A stretch of 64,000 nucleotides of DNA from Mesorhizobium sp. WSM4311 (GTDB lineage Bacteria > Pseudomonadota > Alphaproteobacteria > Rhizobiales > Rhizobiaceae): contig NZ_NSFV01000017.1 of the NCBI RefSeq assembly GCF_002295115.1, positions 62,001 to 126,000 of the forward strand, in the 5' to 3' direction. The notes beneath the pieces were generated by a model. That model searched no databases. It was not told where the DNA came from and saw only the letters and a program-made list of their open reading frames with translations. The position numbers were made by a program, and so were the translations under genes. Of this stretch, positions 1 through 8,169 are shown piece by piece. Numbering within the stretch: the stretch's first letter is position 1; every line of letters starts with the position of its first letter.

Positions 1-608
1 CGCAGTACCGCCGTGGGCATGCCATAGGATTTGGCGTAGTCGAGCACATATTGGTCCGCCGCGCCCTTGGAGCAGCCATAGGGCGTGCAGAAATTCAGGC
101 TGTGGGCTTCATCGATGCCGCTGGCCTGGATCGCGCTATCGCAAGGTATGTAGCAGTCGTCGTGCGGTTGAACCGCGACGTCGGGGAGGCTGCCGTAAAC
201 CTTGTTGGTGCTGGCGAAAATCACCGGAATGCCCTCGCCGCTCAGCCGCGCCGCTTCCAGCACGTTGAACGTTCCGCGAAGGTTGATGTCGAAATCCTCG
301 TCCGGCCGGACCAGGCTCGTGGTGACTGCCGTCTGTGCGGCCAGATGGAAAATCGCCTTGGATCTCATCAGAACCGGGGCCAGGGCATTGGCGTCCCGCA
401 CATCAATGGTCTCGACGGTAAGGCGGCTACCATGTTTCTGGACAAGCCATTCCAGGTTCTGTTCGACGCCGGGACGGCTGAGATTGTCGACCACCAGCAC
501 CGGCTCGCCATCCGACAACAGGCTATCGGCTAGATTTGATCCTATGAAGCCGCTGCCGCCGAGGATGGCGACCGGCGCTTCGCGTCGGTTGCGTGCGCCC
601 GGGCTCAT
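1..608 (-). CDS. NAD-dependent epimerase/dehydratase, CDP-paratose 2-epimerase-like (3' end cut by window edge)
   Basis: This is an extended short-chain dehydrogenase/reductase that would interconvert nucleotide sugars in the cytoplasm. The N-terminal Rossmann loop reads GGSGFIGSN near residue 18. NLSRPG follows the second strand, and the catalytic pair is in TPYGCSKGAADQYV, a form typical of CDP-tyvelose/paratose epimerases. About 202 codons are present and the C-terminus lies outside the window. The ATG at 608 overlaps the TGA of the upstream epimerase gene (ATGA), so the two are translationally coupled. The neighbour is another epimerase, so a polysaccharide precursor cluster probably continues to the left. 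The exact substrate is inferred from family resemblance only. Confidence 0.85.
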   Translation of the reverse strand, partial: MSPGARNRREAPVAILGGSGFIGSNLADSLLSDGEPVLVVDNLSRPGVEQNLEWLVQKHGSRLTVETIDVRDANALAPVLMRSKAIFHLAAQTAVTTSLVRPDEDFDINLRGTFNVLEAARLSGEGIPVIFASTNKVYGSLPDVAVQPHDDCYIPCDSAIQASGIDEAHSLNFCTPYGCSKGAADQYVLDYAKSYGMPTAVL

Positions 609-1711
609 GACACCAACCCGCGCTCTTCGAGTTCGCGCTTCATTTCGGTGCCGCGGTCGACGGCGGCCGTATTGCGCACCCAGGAAACGAAATCCACGAG
701 AGAATTCTCCAATTGCAGGCCGGGTTCGAAACCGAGCAGTTCACGCGCCTTGGAGATATCGGCGAAGCAGTTGCGAATGTCCCCGGAGCGCGCCTTGCCG
801 AGCAGTTCTGGCGAACGGTTCGGTATTCCCATGGCTTCCGCCAGCAATCGCGCGACTTCGCTGATCGCATAGGCGCGGCCGCTGCCGATGTTGATGACGT
901 GGCCCTTTGCCTGACGTTGCTGCAGCGCAAGACGAAAGGCACGTGCGACGTCATGCACATGAACGAAGTCGCGCTTCTGCTCCCCATCCTCGAAGATCAT
1001 CGGCCGTTGGCCATTGGCGAGACGTGAAGCGAAATTGGCCAGCACGCCGGTATAGGGATTTGATAGTGCCTGGCCGGCACCGAAGACATTGAACAGGCGC
1101 AATGCGACCGCATCGATGCCGTAGGCTTCGCCGAAGATCAGCACGGCGCGTTCCTGGGCGTATTTTGTCAGCGCGTAAATCGAGGCGAGGTCGACCGGCT
1201 TTTCTTCATCCGTCGGCAGCGGCGAAAGGGGTTCGCCTTCCGGCGACAGCGGATTCCACTGTCCGCTTTTGATGTCGCTTAATTTGCGCCTTGCATTGTC
1301 GATGCGCCGGCCCTCGGGCGTGGCATAGAGGCCCTCGCCATAGACGCTCATCGAGGAGGCGACGACGATCCGTTCGACCGGATGCTTGATCAGCGCTTCA
1401 AGCAGTGTCGCCGTGCCCAGATCGTTGGTGCCGACGTAGCGCGCGATCTCGTACATTGATTGTCCGACACCGACTTCCGACGCCAGATGAATGACAGCGT
1501 CGACTCCTTCCAGCGCCTCGGCAACGGCCTCGCGATCGCGAATATCGCCCTTGATCAGTGCGGCACCGGTGGGAAGCGTGACCGCTTCGCCCGCATGCAC
1601 CTGCTCCAGCAGGACGTCGAGAATGCGAACTGAATAATTCTGAGCGATGAGTTCTTGTGTGACGTGGCGGCCGATGAAGCCGCAGCCTCCTGTAACCAAT
1701 ATGCGTTTCAC
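605..1711 (-). CDS. NAD-dependent epimerase/dehydratase (extended SDR)
   Basis: A 368-residue nucleotide-sugar epimerase or dehydratase. The dinucleotide-binding motif TGGCGFIGRH is at residues 6-15 and the catalytic YxxxK is YALTK near residue 178, with an upstream Ser/Thr in ASSMSVYGEG. The start is a GTG at 1711, not the longer upstream frame: a strong purine-rich ribosome site (GGGAGAGGAG) precedes it and the Rossmann strand KRILVTGG begins at once. It overlaps the following epimerase by four bases, which marks an operon. The family also includes UDP-glucose 4-epimerases and dTDP-glucose dehydratases, and the substrate cannot be read from sequence. Confidence 0.88.
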   Translation of the reverse strand: MKRILVTGGCGFIGRHVTQELIAQNYSVRILDVLLEQVHAGEAVTLPTGAALIKGDIRDREAVAEALEGVDAVIHLASEVGVGQSMYEIARYVGTNDLGTATLLEALIKHPVERIVVASSMSVYGEGLYATPEGRRIDNARRKLSDIKSGQWNPLSPEGEPLSPLPTDEEKPVDLASIYALTKYAQERAVLIFGEAYGIDAVALRLFNVFGAGQALSNPYTGVLANFASRLANGQRPMIFEDGEQKRDFVHVHDVARAFRLALQQRQAKGHVINIGSGRAYAISEVARLLAEAMGIPNRSPELLGKARSGDIRNCFADISKARELLGFEPGLQLENSLVDFVSWVRNTAAVDRGTEMKRELEERGLVS

Positions 1712-1846
1712 GACGACTCCTCTCCCCGGACAAGTGACTTCGGCGCCCCGAACTTTTCGGCAAAAGGTTTGTTCCCTGTGCTTCAACAAAGTTCCCTTCG
1801 CGGGCTTCGTCTGAAAGCAAGCGCAACGCCATCGGCCCACGATGCG

Positions 1847-1871
1847 GGAACATTCCCGCCGGTATGCTGTT
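1847..1871 (+). promoter_or_regulatory. EcfG-type general stress promoter (GGAAC-N16-TGTT)
   Basis: The -35 element GGAAC is at 1847-1851 and the -10 TGTT at 1868-1871, separated by 16 bases. This matches the alphaproteobacterial EcfG/RpoE2 consensus except for the first, less conserved -10 base. It lies 60 bases upstream of the 1932 gene in the correct orientation. Confidence 0.55.
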
Positions 1872-1931
1872 AGGGCGCTCGACAGCCGCCGTGAGACCGT
1901 AAGGCGAAGCCTATGATCAAGGGAGATTTCA

Positions 1932-2204
1932 ATGTCGCAGTCCCACACGACCACCAATCACGACGAAATTCGCAAATGGGCCGAGGAGCGGCAGGGCCGG
2001 CCGGCAGTGGTCCGCACCAAGGGCGAGGGCGGCATCTTGCGGATCGACTTTGGCGAACCCGAGGAAGGATTCGACTCCATTGATTGGGACGAGTTCTTCC
2101 GCATATTCGACGAGAACGATTTGGCCTTCCTCTATCAGGCCAAGACCAGCGACGGAAAGTCCAGCCGTTTCAACAAATTCGTCGAGCGCGATCGCAAGAG
2201 TTGA
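1932..2204 (+). CDS. small conserved acidic protein, function unknown
   Basis: A 90-residue soluble acidic protein with no signal peptide or membrane segment. A purine-rich ribosome site (AGGGAG) precedes the ATG. Visible features are an N-terminal helix containing EIRKWAEERQGRPA, a likely beta strand with GILRIDF, and the motif WDEFFRIFDENDLAFLYQ, which is shared by small rhizobial proteins that are sometimes labelled glucan branching enzyme by annotation transfer. Nothing in 90 residues supports an enzyme. An EcfG-type promoter 60 bases upstream suggests stress induction, which suits the neighbouring signalling genes. Confidence 0.8.
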   Translation: MSQSHTTTNHDEIRKWAEERQGRPAVVRTKGEGGILRIDFGEPEEGFDSIDWDEFFRIFDENDLAFLYQAKTSDGKSSRFNKFVERDRKS

Positions 2205-2246
2205 GAAGTCCTGGCGGGAGGCGACTTGGCCTCGGCCCAGGAGAAT

Positions 2247-2843
2247 TCAATGCATCAGCTTTGCGCCGCGGGCTTTGGCCACCTCTCGCATGACATCGTT
2301 GAGCCAGTTTTCGGTGGACTGGCCAAGCTGCCGGTGGTCGACGTCCCGGATCGCTTGCTCGAGTGTCCTCTCGACCAGCCGGTCCGATGCGTGGACGTCC
2401 CCCAGCAGAAGACGCGCCGCGAGGCGCAGTTTGGGCAAGAGGGTGAAAACGTCGTCTGGCGGGGAGGGCACGGAGATCTCCGCTTGTTCGGATGCCTGCC
2501 GCGGAAAAAGCGCATTGAACACAGCCTTGCTGCCCGAGGACTTCCGCAAATTGCTGGCGTAGCGGAGATGCTCGGGAATCGCGATCTCGTTGTCACCGCT
2601 GAAGAATACGAAGGGGATACCGCGGCGCATCAACTTGTCGGCGATCGGAAACACGCGTCGGCCATTAAGATTGACGTCCAGGATTGCAGCTTCGGCTTGA
2701 TCGGTATGTTCAGACGCCTGCTCGACTGTAGCCGCGGGCCCGAGGATGATAGCACCCATGTTGCCGAAAAACCTCGCAAGATCCCCCGCCAGCGTCCATT
2801 CGTCTTCGACAATCAGAATATGCACCCCCCGCAGATCGCGCAC
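2247..2843 (-). CDS. response regulator: receiver domain followed by a sigma-region-2-like helical domain
   Basis: A 198-residue protein. Residues 5-115 are a receiver domain: acidic pair in VEDEW, phospho-acceptor Asp in ILDVNLNG, Ser in FFSGDN, and a conserved Lys near RKSSGSK. After a Pro-rich linker the last 65 residues (LLPKLRLAARLLLGD, SDRLVERTLEQAI, then WLNDVMREVA) look like region 2 of an ECF sigma factor. PhyR, the general-stress anti-anti-sigma factor, has the opposite order (sigma-like domain first, receiver last) and also a region 4. The GTG start at 2843 was chosen because AAAGGA lies seven bases upstream and the first receiver strand follows. A minus-strand EcfG-type promoter is at 3063-3087. 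Confidence 0.82.
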   Translation of the reverse strand: MRDLRGVHILIVEDEWTLAGDLARFFGNMGAIILGPAATVEQASEHTDQAEAAILDVNLNGRRVFPIADKLMRRGIPFVFFSGDNEIAIPEHLRYASNLRKSSGSKAVFNALFPRQASEQAEISVPSPPDDVFTLLPKLRLAARLLLGDVHASDRLVERTLEQAIRDVDHRQLGQSTENWLNDVMREVAKARGAKLMH

Positions 2844-3172
2844 GTCGTTATCCTTTATTCGAACGGTGTTGAGGATGCAAAGAAGGCACTCCCATTTTCC
2901 TGTCATCCAGTGCCGCCTGCAATCGTTTCGCCAGCACGAGCATGCGATCCGGTACGGGCCCACCGAGACGTTCCACTCACTCAGGCGCCCCCCACACCAT
3001 GAGCGCCAGGAGTTTCAAGCCAGCAAAGCGTTTTGTCATTGAACCATCATGGACATCGGGCCAACGTCGTCCATGCTGACTTGTTCCATCCTCCAAGCGC
3101 GCTATATGGTCATATCCTGTCCGATCCGACCTTGAGAGACTTCATGTCGGTCGGGCGAAAGGTGGACATGCC
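2844..3172. other. intergenic region between the response regulator and the hybrid kinase
   Basis: About 330 bases between divergently transcribed signalling genes. Apart from the minus-strand EcfG-type promoter at 3063-3087, I see no supported gene. An in-frame extension of the response regulator reaches 2963 but has no ribosome site or domain content. Confidence 0.5.
3063..3087 (-). promoter_or_regulatory. EcfG-type general stress promoter (GGAAC-N16-CGTT)
   Basis: Read on the minus strand, GGAAC (3087-3083), 16 bases and CGTT (3066-3063) form a perfect consensus match. It points to the response regulator at 2843, giving a leader of about 210 bases. Confidence 0.7.
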
Positions 3173-6100
3173 GTGACAGCCCGATCAATCAAGTTCCCCA
3201 TCGTCGGCATCGGTGCGTCCGCGGGGGGCATCCCCGCAATGGAAGGGTTTTTCAAGGGCATCACCGGTAGGCCGGGCATGGCGTTCGTGATCATCACGCA
3301 CCTTAGTCCCAAGCGCAACAGCCTGCTGCATGAGGTTATCGACCGCTACACCGAGATGCCTGTCGTGGTGGTCGAGGACGGCGTGGCCGTTGAACCCGAC
3401 CACGTCTATGTGATGCCGGAAAACGTCACTCTGGTCATTGAGAACGGCGTGCTGCACCTGCGGCGGCCCAATGGGCTTACCCAGGAGCGCAAACCCATCG
3501 ACATCTTCTTCAGCGCACTCGCCGAAGACCAGGGTGAATACGCGGTCGGTGTGGTACTGTCGGGAGGTGATTCCGATGGGACCTTGGGTGCCAAGGCCAT
3601 CAAGGAGCGGGGCGGGCTTACCGTGGCGCAAGCACCGGACGGCTACGGCCCGCGCAACCCCGACATGCCGCAGAGCGCTATTGCCAGCGGTCTCATCGAT
3701 GTTGCCGTGCCCGCCGAGGAGATTGGGGCGAAGCTCCAGGCTTACGCCCGCGGCTTCGACACGCTGGATGGGCTGCCGAACGAAGAGGACATCCCTACGG
3801 CCGACATAGATAAGGTCCGCGAACAGATATACGGCATTTTGCGCAGCCACTCCGGCCACGACTTTTCAGGCTACAAAACCAAGACATTCCTACGCCGGAT
3901 CAAGCGGCGCATGCAGATCGCTCAGATTCAGTCCATCAGCGCCTATATCGATTGGCTGAAGAAGGACCCTCGCGAGGTGATGAATCTGTTTCGCGATCTG
4001 CTGATCAACGTCACCAACTTCTTTCGCGATCCCGATGCCTTCGAATTGCTAGAACAAAAGATCATCCCGCGGCTGTTCGAGGGCAAGACGGCGAGCGATA
4101 CGGTTAGGGTCTGGATTCCCGGCTGCGCCACCGGCGAGGAGGTGTTCTCCATCGCCATCCTGCTGCGTGAACACATGGAAATGCTGTCAGCCATTCCGCG
4201 CGTCCAGATATTCGCCACCGACATAGACGAGCCTGCCCTGGCGGTGGCTCGCGCCGCACGCTATCCCGAGGCCTTGATGCAGGGTCTTTCCCCGGAGCGC
4301 AAACACCGGTTTTTCAACGGCGATGGCGAAAGCTACGTCATCAGCAACGAGATCCGCGAACTGTGCATCTTCTCGCCGCATAGCATCATTCGCGATCCGC
4401 CCTTCTCGCGCATGGATCTGGTTTCCTGCCGCAACCTGCTGATCTATTTCGGCCCAGCCGTTCAAAGCCGCGTTCTTCCTGTCTTCCACTATTCGCTGAA
4501 GCCGGGTGGCTATCTTTTCCTCGGCACGTCCGAAAGCATCGGGCAGCACGAAAATCTGTTCGCCACCATCGACAAGAAACATCGCCTCTTCCAGGCACGG
4601 GAGCATGCCTCGCCACATATCAGGCTGCCGGCCCTGTTCGGGGATTCCACTTCCGGCGTCTTTCCCGCCGAAACCGCTGGCTTGAAGAAGGGCACGGTCG
4701 GCTACCCGCTGCGGCAGGCTGTCGAAGCGCAGGTGCTTGAGCGGTTCGCGCCGCCGCATGTCCTCGTCAACGCCGAAGGCGACGTCGTCTACTATTCGGC
4801 GAGGACCGGCAGATACCTCGAAGCGCCGCAAGGTATCCCCAGCCGGCAGGTGCTGACGATGGCCCGCCGCGGACTTCGGCTGGACCTACGCGCCGCATTA
4901 AGGGAGGCGACGACAACACGCCGCACGGTTGTGCGGGACAACCTCAGCGTCGAGGAAGATGACGAACGCGTGCAACCGATCAAGCTGACGATCGAACCGC
5001 TTGCCGAGAGAGGCAATGGTGAGCCGCTTTACCTTGTCCTCTTCGAGCCGTCGGGACCGAGGCAAGCTCGGTCCAATGAGGACGGTGGCAGCCATAACAG
5101 CGACAGCACGGCCGATCTCGAGCGGGAACTGCGCGACACAAGAGAGCGTCTTCAATCCACCATAGAAGAATACGAGACGGCCCTCGAAGAGGTGAAATCC
5201 TCGAATGAGGAACTCGTCTCCGTCAATGAAGAGGCGCAATCGACCAATGAGGAACTTGAAGCGTCCAAGGAAGAGATGCAGTCGCTCAACGAAGAGCTCA
5301 ACACGATCAACGCGGAGTTAGCCAGCAAGATAGATGAGCTAGATCACGCAAACAGCGATCTGCGGAACCTGTTCGAAAGCACCGATATCGCGACCATCTT
5401 TCTCGACCGCAGTCTTGTGGTGCGGACCTTCACGCCGGCGGCCTCCTCCTTCTTCAACCTGCGCCCCTCCGACGTCGGCCGGCCCTTGACGGATCTGTCG
5501 AGCCAACTCGATTATCCAGAGTTGAAGCAGCACATCGACAAGGTGTTCGAGACAGGCGAGACCCTGAACCACCATCTTGCGCGCGATTCCAGGGGCCTGT
5601 TTCACATGGTACGCATCAATCCCTATCGGGACAAGGGTAATAGGATACAGGGCGTCGTGGTGACATTGGTCGACGTGACCACGCTGGCGCGGGCGGAAGA
5701 GCATCAGCAGGTACTCATCTCGGAGCTCAACCATCGCGTCAAGAATATGCTGGCGGTGGTCGCCAGCATCGCCAACCGCACGCGGGACAGTTCGGATACG
5801 AAAGAAGCATTCGCGGATGCGTTGATAGGCCGGTTGCACTCCATGTCCAGAGCCTACGGACTGCTGACCCGCGAGAGGTGGAAGGAGGCTTCGGTCAAGG
5901 AATTGCTGCATCAGGAACTGGAACCCTTCGGCATCGAACGGATCGAACTCGATGGCGACGACGTAAAACTCGGCCCGCAACAGGGCCTTTCGCTTAGCAT
6001 GGCCATCCATGAGCTGGCTACCAATGCGGCCAAATATGGCGCCTTGTCCAAGCCCCGAGGCAGGATCAGCGTCAAATGGGCCATGGATGGCGACAGTTTC

Positions 6101-6283
6101 ACGCTTCGCTGGCGCGAAAAGTACGGGCCTGCCGTCAAGAAGCCGTTGAATGATGGCTTTGGCCTGAACCTGTTGAAGGGGGAAATCGCCTACAGGCTCG
6201 GCGGTCATGTCGAGACGTTTTTTGGCAAGGAAGGTCTCGATGTCCATATCGCCTTTTCGGCAAACCATGAGGATACGCCGTGA
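3173..6283 (+). CDS. hybrid chemotaxis-type sensor: CheB-CheR-coiled coil-PAS-HWE histidine kinase
   Basis: A 1036-residue multidomain signalling protein starting at GTG. Residues 8-190 are a CheB methylesterase-like domain (GIGASAGG with the catalytic Ser, ITHLSP with His, VLSGGDSDG). Residues 205-480 are a CheR methyltransferase with the SAM-binding PGCATGEEVFS and ATDIDEPAL. Residues about 640-725 form a Glu/Asn-rich coiled coil, then a PAS domain to about 840. Residues 850-1036 are an HWE-family kinase (phospho-acceptor His in ELNHRVKNML, N-box HELATNAAKYGALS, WxE signature in LRWREK). HWE kinases commonly feed PhyR-type stress regulators. It overlaps the following response regulator by four bases, so the two are probably cognate. 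Confidence 0.93.
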   Translation: MTARSIKFPIVGIGASAGGIPAMEGFFKGITGRPGMAFVIITHLSPKRNSLLHEVIDRYTEMPVVVVEDGVAVEPDHVYVMPENVTLVIENGVLHLRRPNGLTQERKPIDIFFSALAEDQGEYAVGVVLSGGDSDGTLGAKAIKERGGLTVAQAPDGYGPRNPDMPQSAIASGLIDVAVPAEEIGAKLQAYARGFDTLDGLPNEEDIPTADIDKVREQIYGILRSHSGHDFSGYKTKTFLRRIKRRMQIAQIQSISAYIDWLKKDPREVMNLFRDLLINVTNFFRDPDAFELLEQKIIPRLFEGKTASDTVRVWIPGCATGEEVFSIAILLREHMEMLSAIPRVQIFATDIDEPALAVARAARYPEALMQGLSPERKHRFFNGDGESYVISNEIRELCIFSPHSIIRDPPFSRMDLVSCRNLLIYFGPAVQSRVLPVFHYSLKPGGYLFLGTSESIGQHENLFATIDKKHRLFQAREHASPHIRLPALFGDSTSGVFPAETAGLKKGTVGYPLRQAVEAQVLERFAPPHVLVNAEGDVVYYSARTGRYLEAPQGIPSRQVLTMARRGLRLDLRAALREATTTRRTVVRDNLSVEEDDERVQPIKLTIEPLAERGNGEPLYLVLFEPSGPRQARSNEDGGSHNSDSTADLERELRDTRERLQSTIEEYETALEEVKSSNEELVSVNEEAQSTNEELEASKEEMQSLNEELNTINAELASKIDELDHANSDLRNLFESTDIATIFLDRSLVVRTFTPAASSFFNLRPSDVGRPLTDLSSQLDYPELKQHIDKVFETGETLNHHLARDSRGLFHMVRINPYRDKGNRIQGVVVTLVDVTTLARAEEHQQVLISELNHRVKNMLAVVASIANRTRDSSDTKEAFADALIGRLHSMSRAYGLLTRERWKEASVKELLHQELEPFGIERIELDGDDVKLGPQQGLSLSMAIHELATNAAKYGALSKPRGRISVKWAMDGDSFTLRWREKYGPAVKKPLNDGFGLNLLKGEIAYRLGGHVETFFGKEGLDVHIAFSANHEDTP

Positions 6284-6657
6284 GCGATACACCCCGCGTT
6301 CTGGTGGTCGAGGATGAGTGGCTGATCGCGCAGGACATAGCGTCCGAGTTGCGTGCAGCGGGCTATCCGGTGGTCGGCCCTGTTTCGTCCGTGGCCGCCG
6401 CGCTTCAACTTGTGGAGGCGGACAAGATTGACGTCGCGTTGCTGGATATTCAACTCAACGGTGAAACAAGCTTACCGATCGCGGAAGTCTTGTTGGCTCG
6501 CGGCACCCCGTTCGCGTTCGTAACGGGATTTGGGGAGCGCGATGTTCCAGCCCCGTTTCGAAACTGCAAATTCGTGGCAAAACCCGCAACCGAGGCGACC
6601 ATCCTCACCGCCGTGGCCGACCTAGCGTCGCTTCGCGCCGCCAAGACGCGGTCGTGA
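6280..6657 (+). CDS. single-domain response regulator, likely partner of the HWE kinase
   Basis: A 125-residue stand-alone receiver with acidic pair VVEDEW, phospho-acceptor Asp in LLDIQLNGE, switch Thr in FVTGFG and Lys in FVAKPA. No output domain follows. The GTG start overlaps the kinase stop codon, so translation is coupled and partnership with that kinase is likely. Such receivers act as phosphate sinks or relay to PhyR-like proteins. Its receiver resembles that of the 2247-2843 regulator, so the two may compete for the same kinase, which is inference. Confidence 0.9.
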   Translation: MSDTPRVLVVEDEWLIAQDIASELRAAGYPVVGPVSSVAAALQLVEADKIDVALLDIQLNGETSLPIAEVLLARGTPFAFVTGFGERDVPAPFRNCKFVAKPATEATILTAVADLASLRAAKTRS

Positions 6658-7157
6658 TTTCAAGCCAGCCAGTCGCGATCAATCCAGCGGCTTGTCGGTA
6701 GGCCGGGGCGTGGTGCTCGGTTGACGTGGCCACCCGGCATTTCGATTGGCGACTAGATTATCCAGCGCCATGCTCAATGGCCGGGATGCGCCGGCGGCCG
6801 TTGGCGTCACCGGCTTTGCGCCGGCGTCCGTTGTTTGGCATCTCGCTTTGGGTGCGGCAGACCACCGCGTTCGGCGATCGGACGGCGGGTTTCGAGTTTG
6901 AACCTTCCTTTGGCATGGTGGCTTCTTTCCTTGCAAAGCAGGAAAAACGTTCATGCAGGCAGGTCAAACTTCGACGCGGTTGAAAGTTCCGGGACCGGGA
7001 CGATACCAGGCTGGCGGCTGCAACCGCCTCGAAGAGATTTATTCCGGCTCGGAGGGTCGGCCGCAGATCATGAAGGACGGTCGATCTCGCCGTTCTGGAA
7101 CCTTTGGCCTGAAGCGTGTCTTCCGCTCAGACGCGAGCGACTCGAATAAGGCGAAGT
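6658..7157. other. intergenic region, no supported gene
   Basis: About 500 bases after the response regulator. Short overlapping frames exist on both strands (for example 6679-6954 minus and 6726-6983 plus), but they are Arg/Pro-rich, lack convincing ribosome sites and match no family I know. Confidence 0.5.
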
Positions 7158-7182
7158 GGAACAACTTACGTCGATGCAGGTT
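7158..7182 (+). promoter_or_regulatory. EcfG-type promoter of the putative small RNA (GGAAC-N16-GGTT)
   Basis: GGAAC at 7158-7162, 16 bases, GGTT at 7179-7182. Transcription should begin near 7189-7191, and a strong intrinsic terminator ends at 7287 with no open reading frame between. Confidence 0.65.
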
Positions 7183-7189
7183 GCGTGTC

Positions 7190-7287
7190 GCACGGCGTCG
7201 TCGCCCCCCTTCGTTGACGCTGCACGATCGGGATCCCTCAACCTGATCAGCCCGCGCGCTCTCCTTTGCCGGGAGGCGCGGGCTTTT
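7190..7287 (+). ncRNA. putative EcfG-dependent small RNA with C-rich loop
   Basis: The interval between an EcfG-type promoter and an intrinsic terminator is about 98 bases and has no convincing ORF. A first hairpin pairs GCGTC (7195-7199) with GACGC (7216-7220) and displays a run of six C (7204-7209) in its loop. The 3' part is the long GC-rich terminator hairpin. This resembles the design of GsrN, the sigma-T-dependent stress RNA of Caulobacter that uses a C-rich loop for target pairing. No sequence identity to GsrN is claimed. Confidence 0.55.
7249..7287 (+). terminator. intrinsic terminator of the putative small RNA
   Basis: AGCCCGCGC (7249-7257) pairs perfectly with GCGCGGGCT (7276-7284). 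An inner CTCC/GGAG pair extends the stem and a T-run follows (7284-7287). Confidence 0.8.
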
Positions 7288-7322
7288 ACGTTGGCCGAAC
7301 GATCGTGTTTTGACTACAGGCG

Positions 7323-7347
7323 GGAACAACCCACCGGTTCGACGGTT
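7323..7347 (+). promoter_or_regulatory. EcfG-type promoter (GGAAC-N16-GGTT)
   Basis: GGAAC at 7323-7327, 16 bases, GGTT at 7344-7347. It lies just after the small-RNA terminator and upstream of the small ORFs at 7471-7808, which would be its only local targets. Confidence 0.5.
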
Positions 7348-7470
7348 CGGCGTTCAGGAGAATCGGAATCCACTATGCCGATGAAATTGCATTCAGGCGC
7401 GTGAAGATGCTGGTCGAACATACGTTCTCGCCAGAAGCAGGAGGCATGATTTTGTCTCGACCGAGTTGGC

Positions 7471-7629
7471 GTGCAAGGCCACCCGCCAAGTGGTTCGCAG
7501 CCCGATCCAACCGAACTCGACCAATTGCTGGCCCGAAGTGCGGTAAAACAAGGACTTTCCGTGCGCTTCGACCGAATAGGTCCCTTGTCGACTGCTTTGC
7601 CCGAACTCACAGGGGAAAAGCCAGCATGA
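7471..7629 (+). CDS. possible small protein, 52 residues
   Basis: A GTG-initiated frame containing TELDQLLARSAVKQGLSVRF that ends in a TGA overlapping the ATG of the next frame. Its composition is protein-like rather than Arg-rich shadow, and an EcfG-type promoter lies about 120 bases upstream. I recognise no family, and the start is weakly supported. Confidence 0.3.
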   Translation: MQGHPPSGSQPDPTELDQLLARSAVKQGLSVRFDRIGPLSTALPELTGEKPA

Positions 7630-7808
7630 AAGCCTTGTGGTCGCTGTGCGGCATCGGCGTTGCTGGCGTTGGCGCAACAACAATGTCGTTCTCGTCAAAT
7701 CCAAGACGAATACGACGCAAAGCCAGCCAGTCGGCAAGAATTCGAAGATGGATACTAGTGCTGGCAGGGAACCCAAGGCACGTGTCGCCCAAACCCTCTA
7801 GCGGTTAG
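7626..7808 (+). CDS. possible small membrane-anchored protein, perhaps frameshifted
   Basis: Sixty residues from ATG 7626, which overlaps the preceding frame as ATGA. The first 20 residues (MKALWSLCGIGVAGVGATT) look like a signal or membrane segment. The rest becomes Arg-rich, whereas the +1 frame after about 7682 reads a more natural polar tail ending at the TAG at 7798-7800. That pattern suggests a frameshift in a small envelope protein gene. Unrecognised family. Confidence 0.3.
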   Translation: MKALWSLCGIGVAGVGATTMSFSSNPRRIRRKASQSARIRRWILVLAGNPRHVSPKPSSG

Positions 7809-8032
7809 CGGCCATCCGGCGGTTCAGGTGGCCGCCGCTGGTTATAGGGGTTTGGGACGTCGCCGGGAAAATGCGAAGCGACATCCTGCCAATAATTCTT
7901 ACTAGAACCGATTTCGCGGCGGGCATGGGCTTTCTTGGCGCGGTGCACCAGGAGTTTGAGCTCTGATATTAGCTGGCGCAGTTTCCTTTGGGCAAGCAAT
8001 AGAGTTTCGCGCGCAAGCCCCGCACGCGCCAC
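7805..8032 (-). CDS. possible small cytoplasmic protein, 75 residues
   Basis: A GTG-initiated minus-strand frame with a charged helix (RKLRQLISELKLLVHRAKKAHARR) split here as RKLRQLISELKL and LVHRAKKAHARR, then a Pro-rich tail NPYNQRRPPEPP. The composition is plausible for a real small protein, but I recognise no family and see no strong ribosome site. Confidence 0.35.
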   Translation of the reverse strand: MARAGLARETLLLAQRKLRQLISELKLLVHRAKKAHARREIGSSKNYWQDVASHFPGDVPNPYNQRRPPEPPDGR

Positions 8033-8169
8033 TCGACGAAGGCGGACGACATCGTATTGACGTGCTCATCGGAAACGATGCCTCCAGCCGTCTGGGGGCG
8101 TCCAGGTGCGGAACATCTCTGCTGGGCTGATCATAACACACGGTGAGAATACGGGCATGGAGCGTGGTG

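Noticed and set aside
1752..1777. EcfG promoter for the epimerase operon on the minus strand (GGAAC-N16-AGTT)
   Set aside because: The -10 differs from the usual C/G-GTT and a polysaccharide operon is not an expected target; left uncalled.
5339..6453. Minus-strand frames opposite the HWE kinase and response regulator
   Set aside because: Shadows of a strongly supported plus-strand gene pair.
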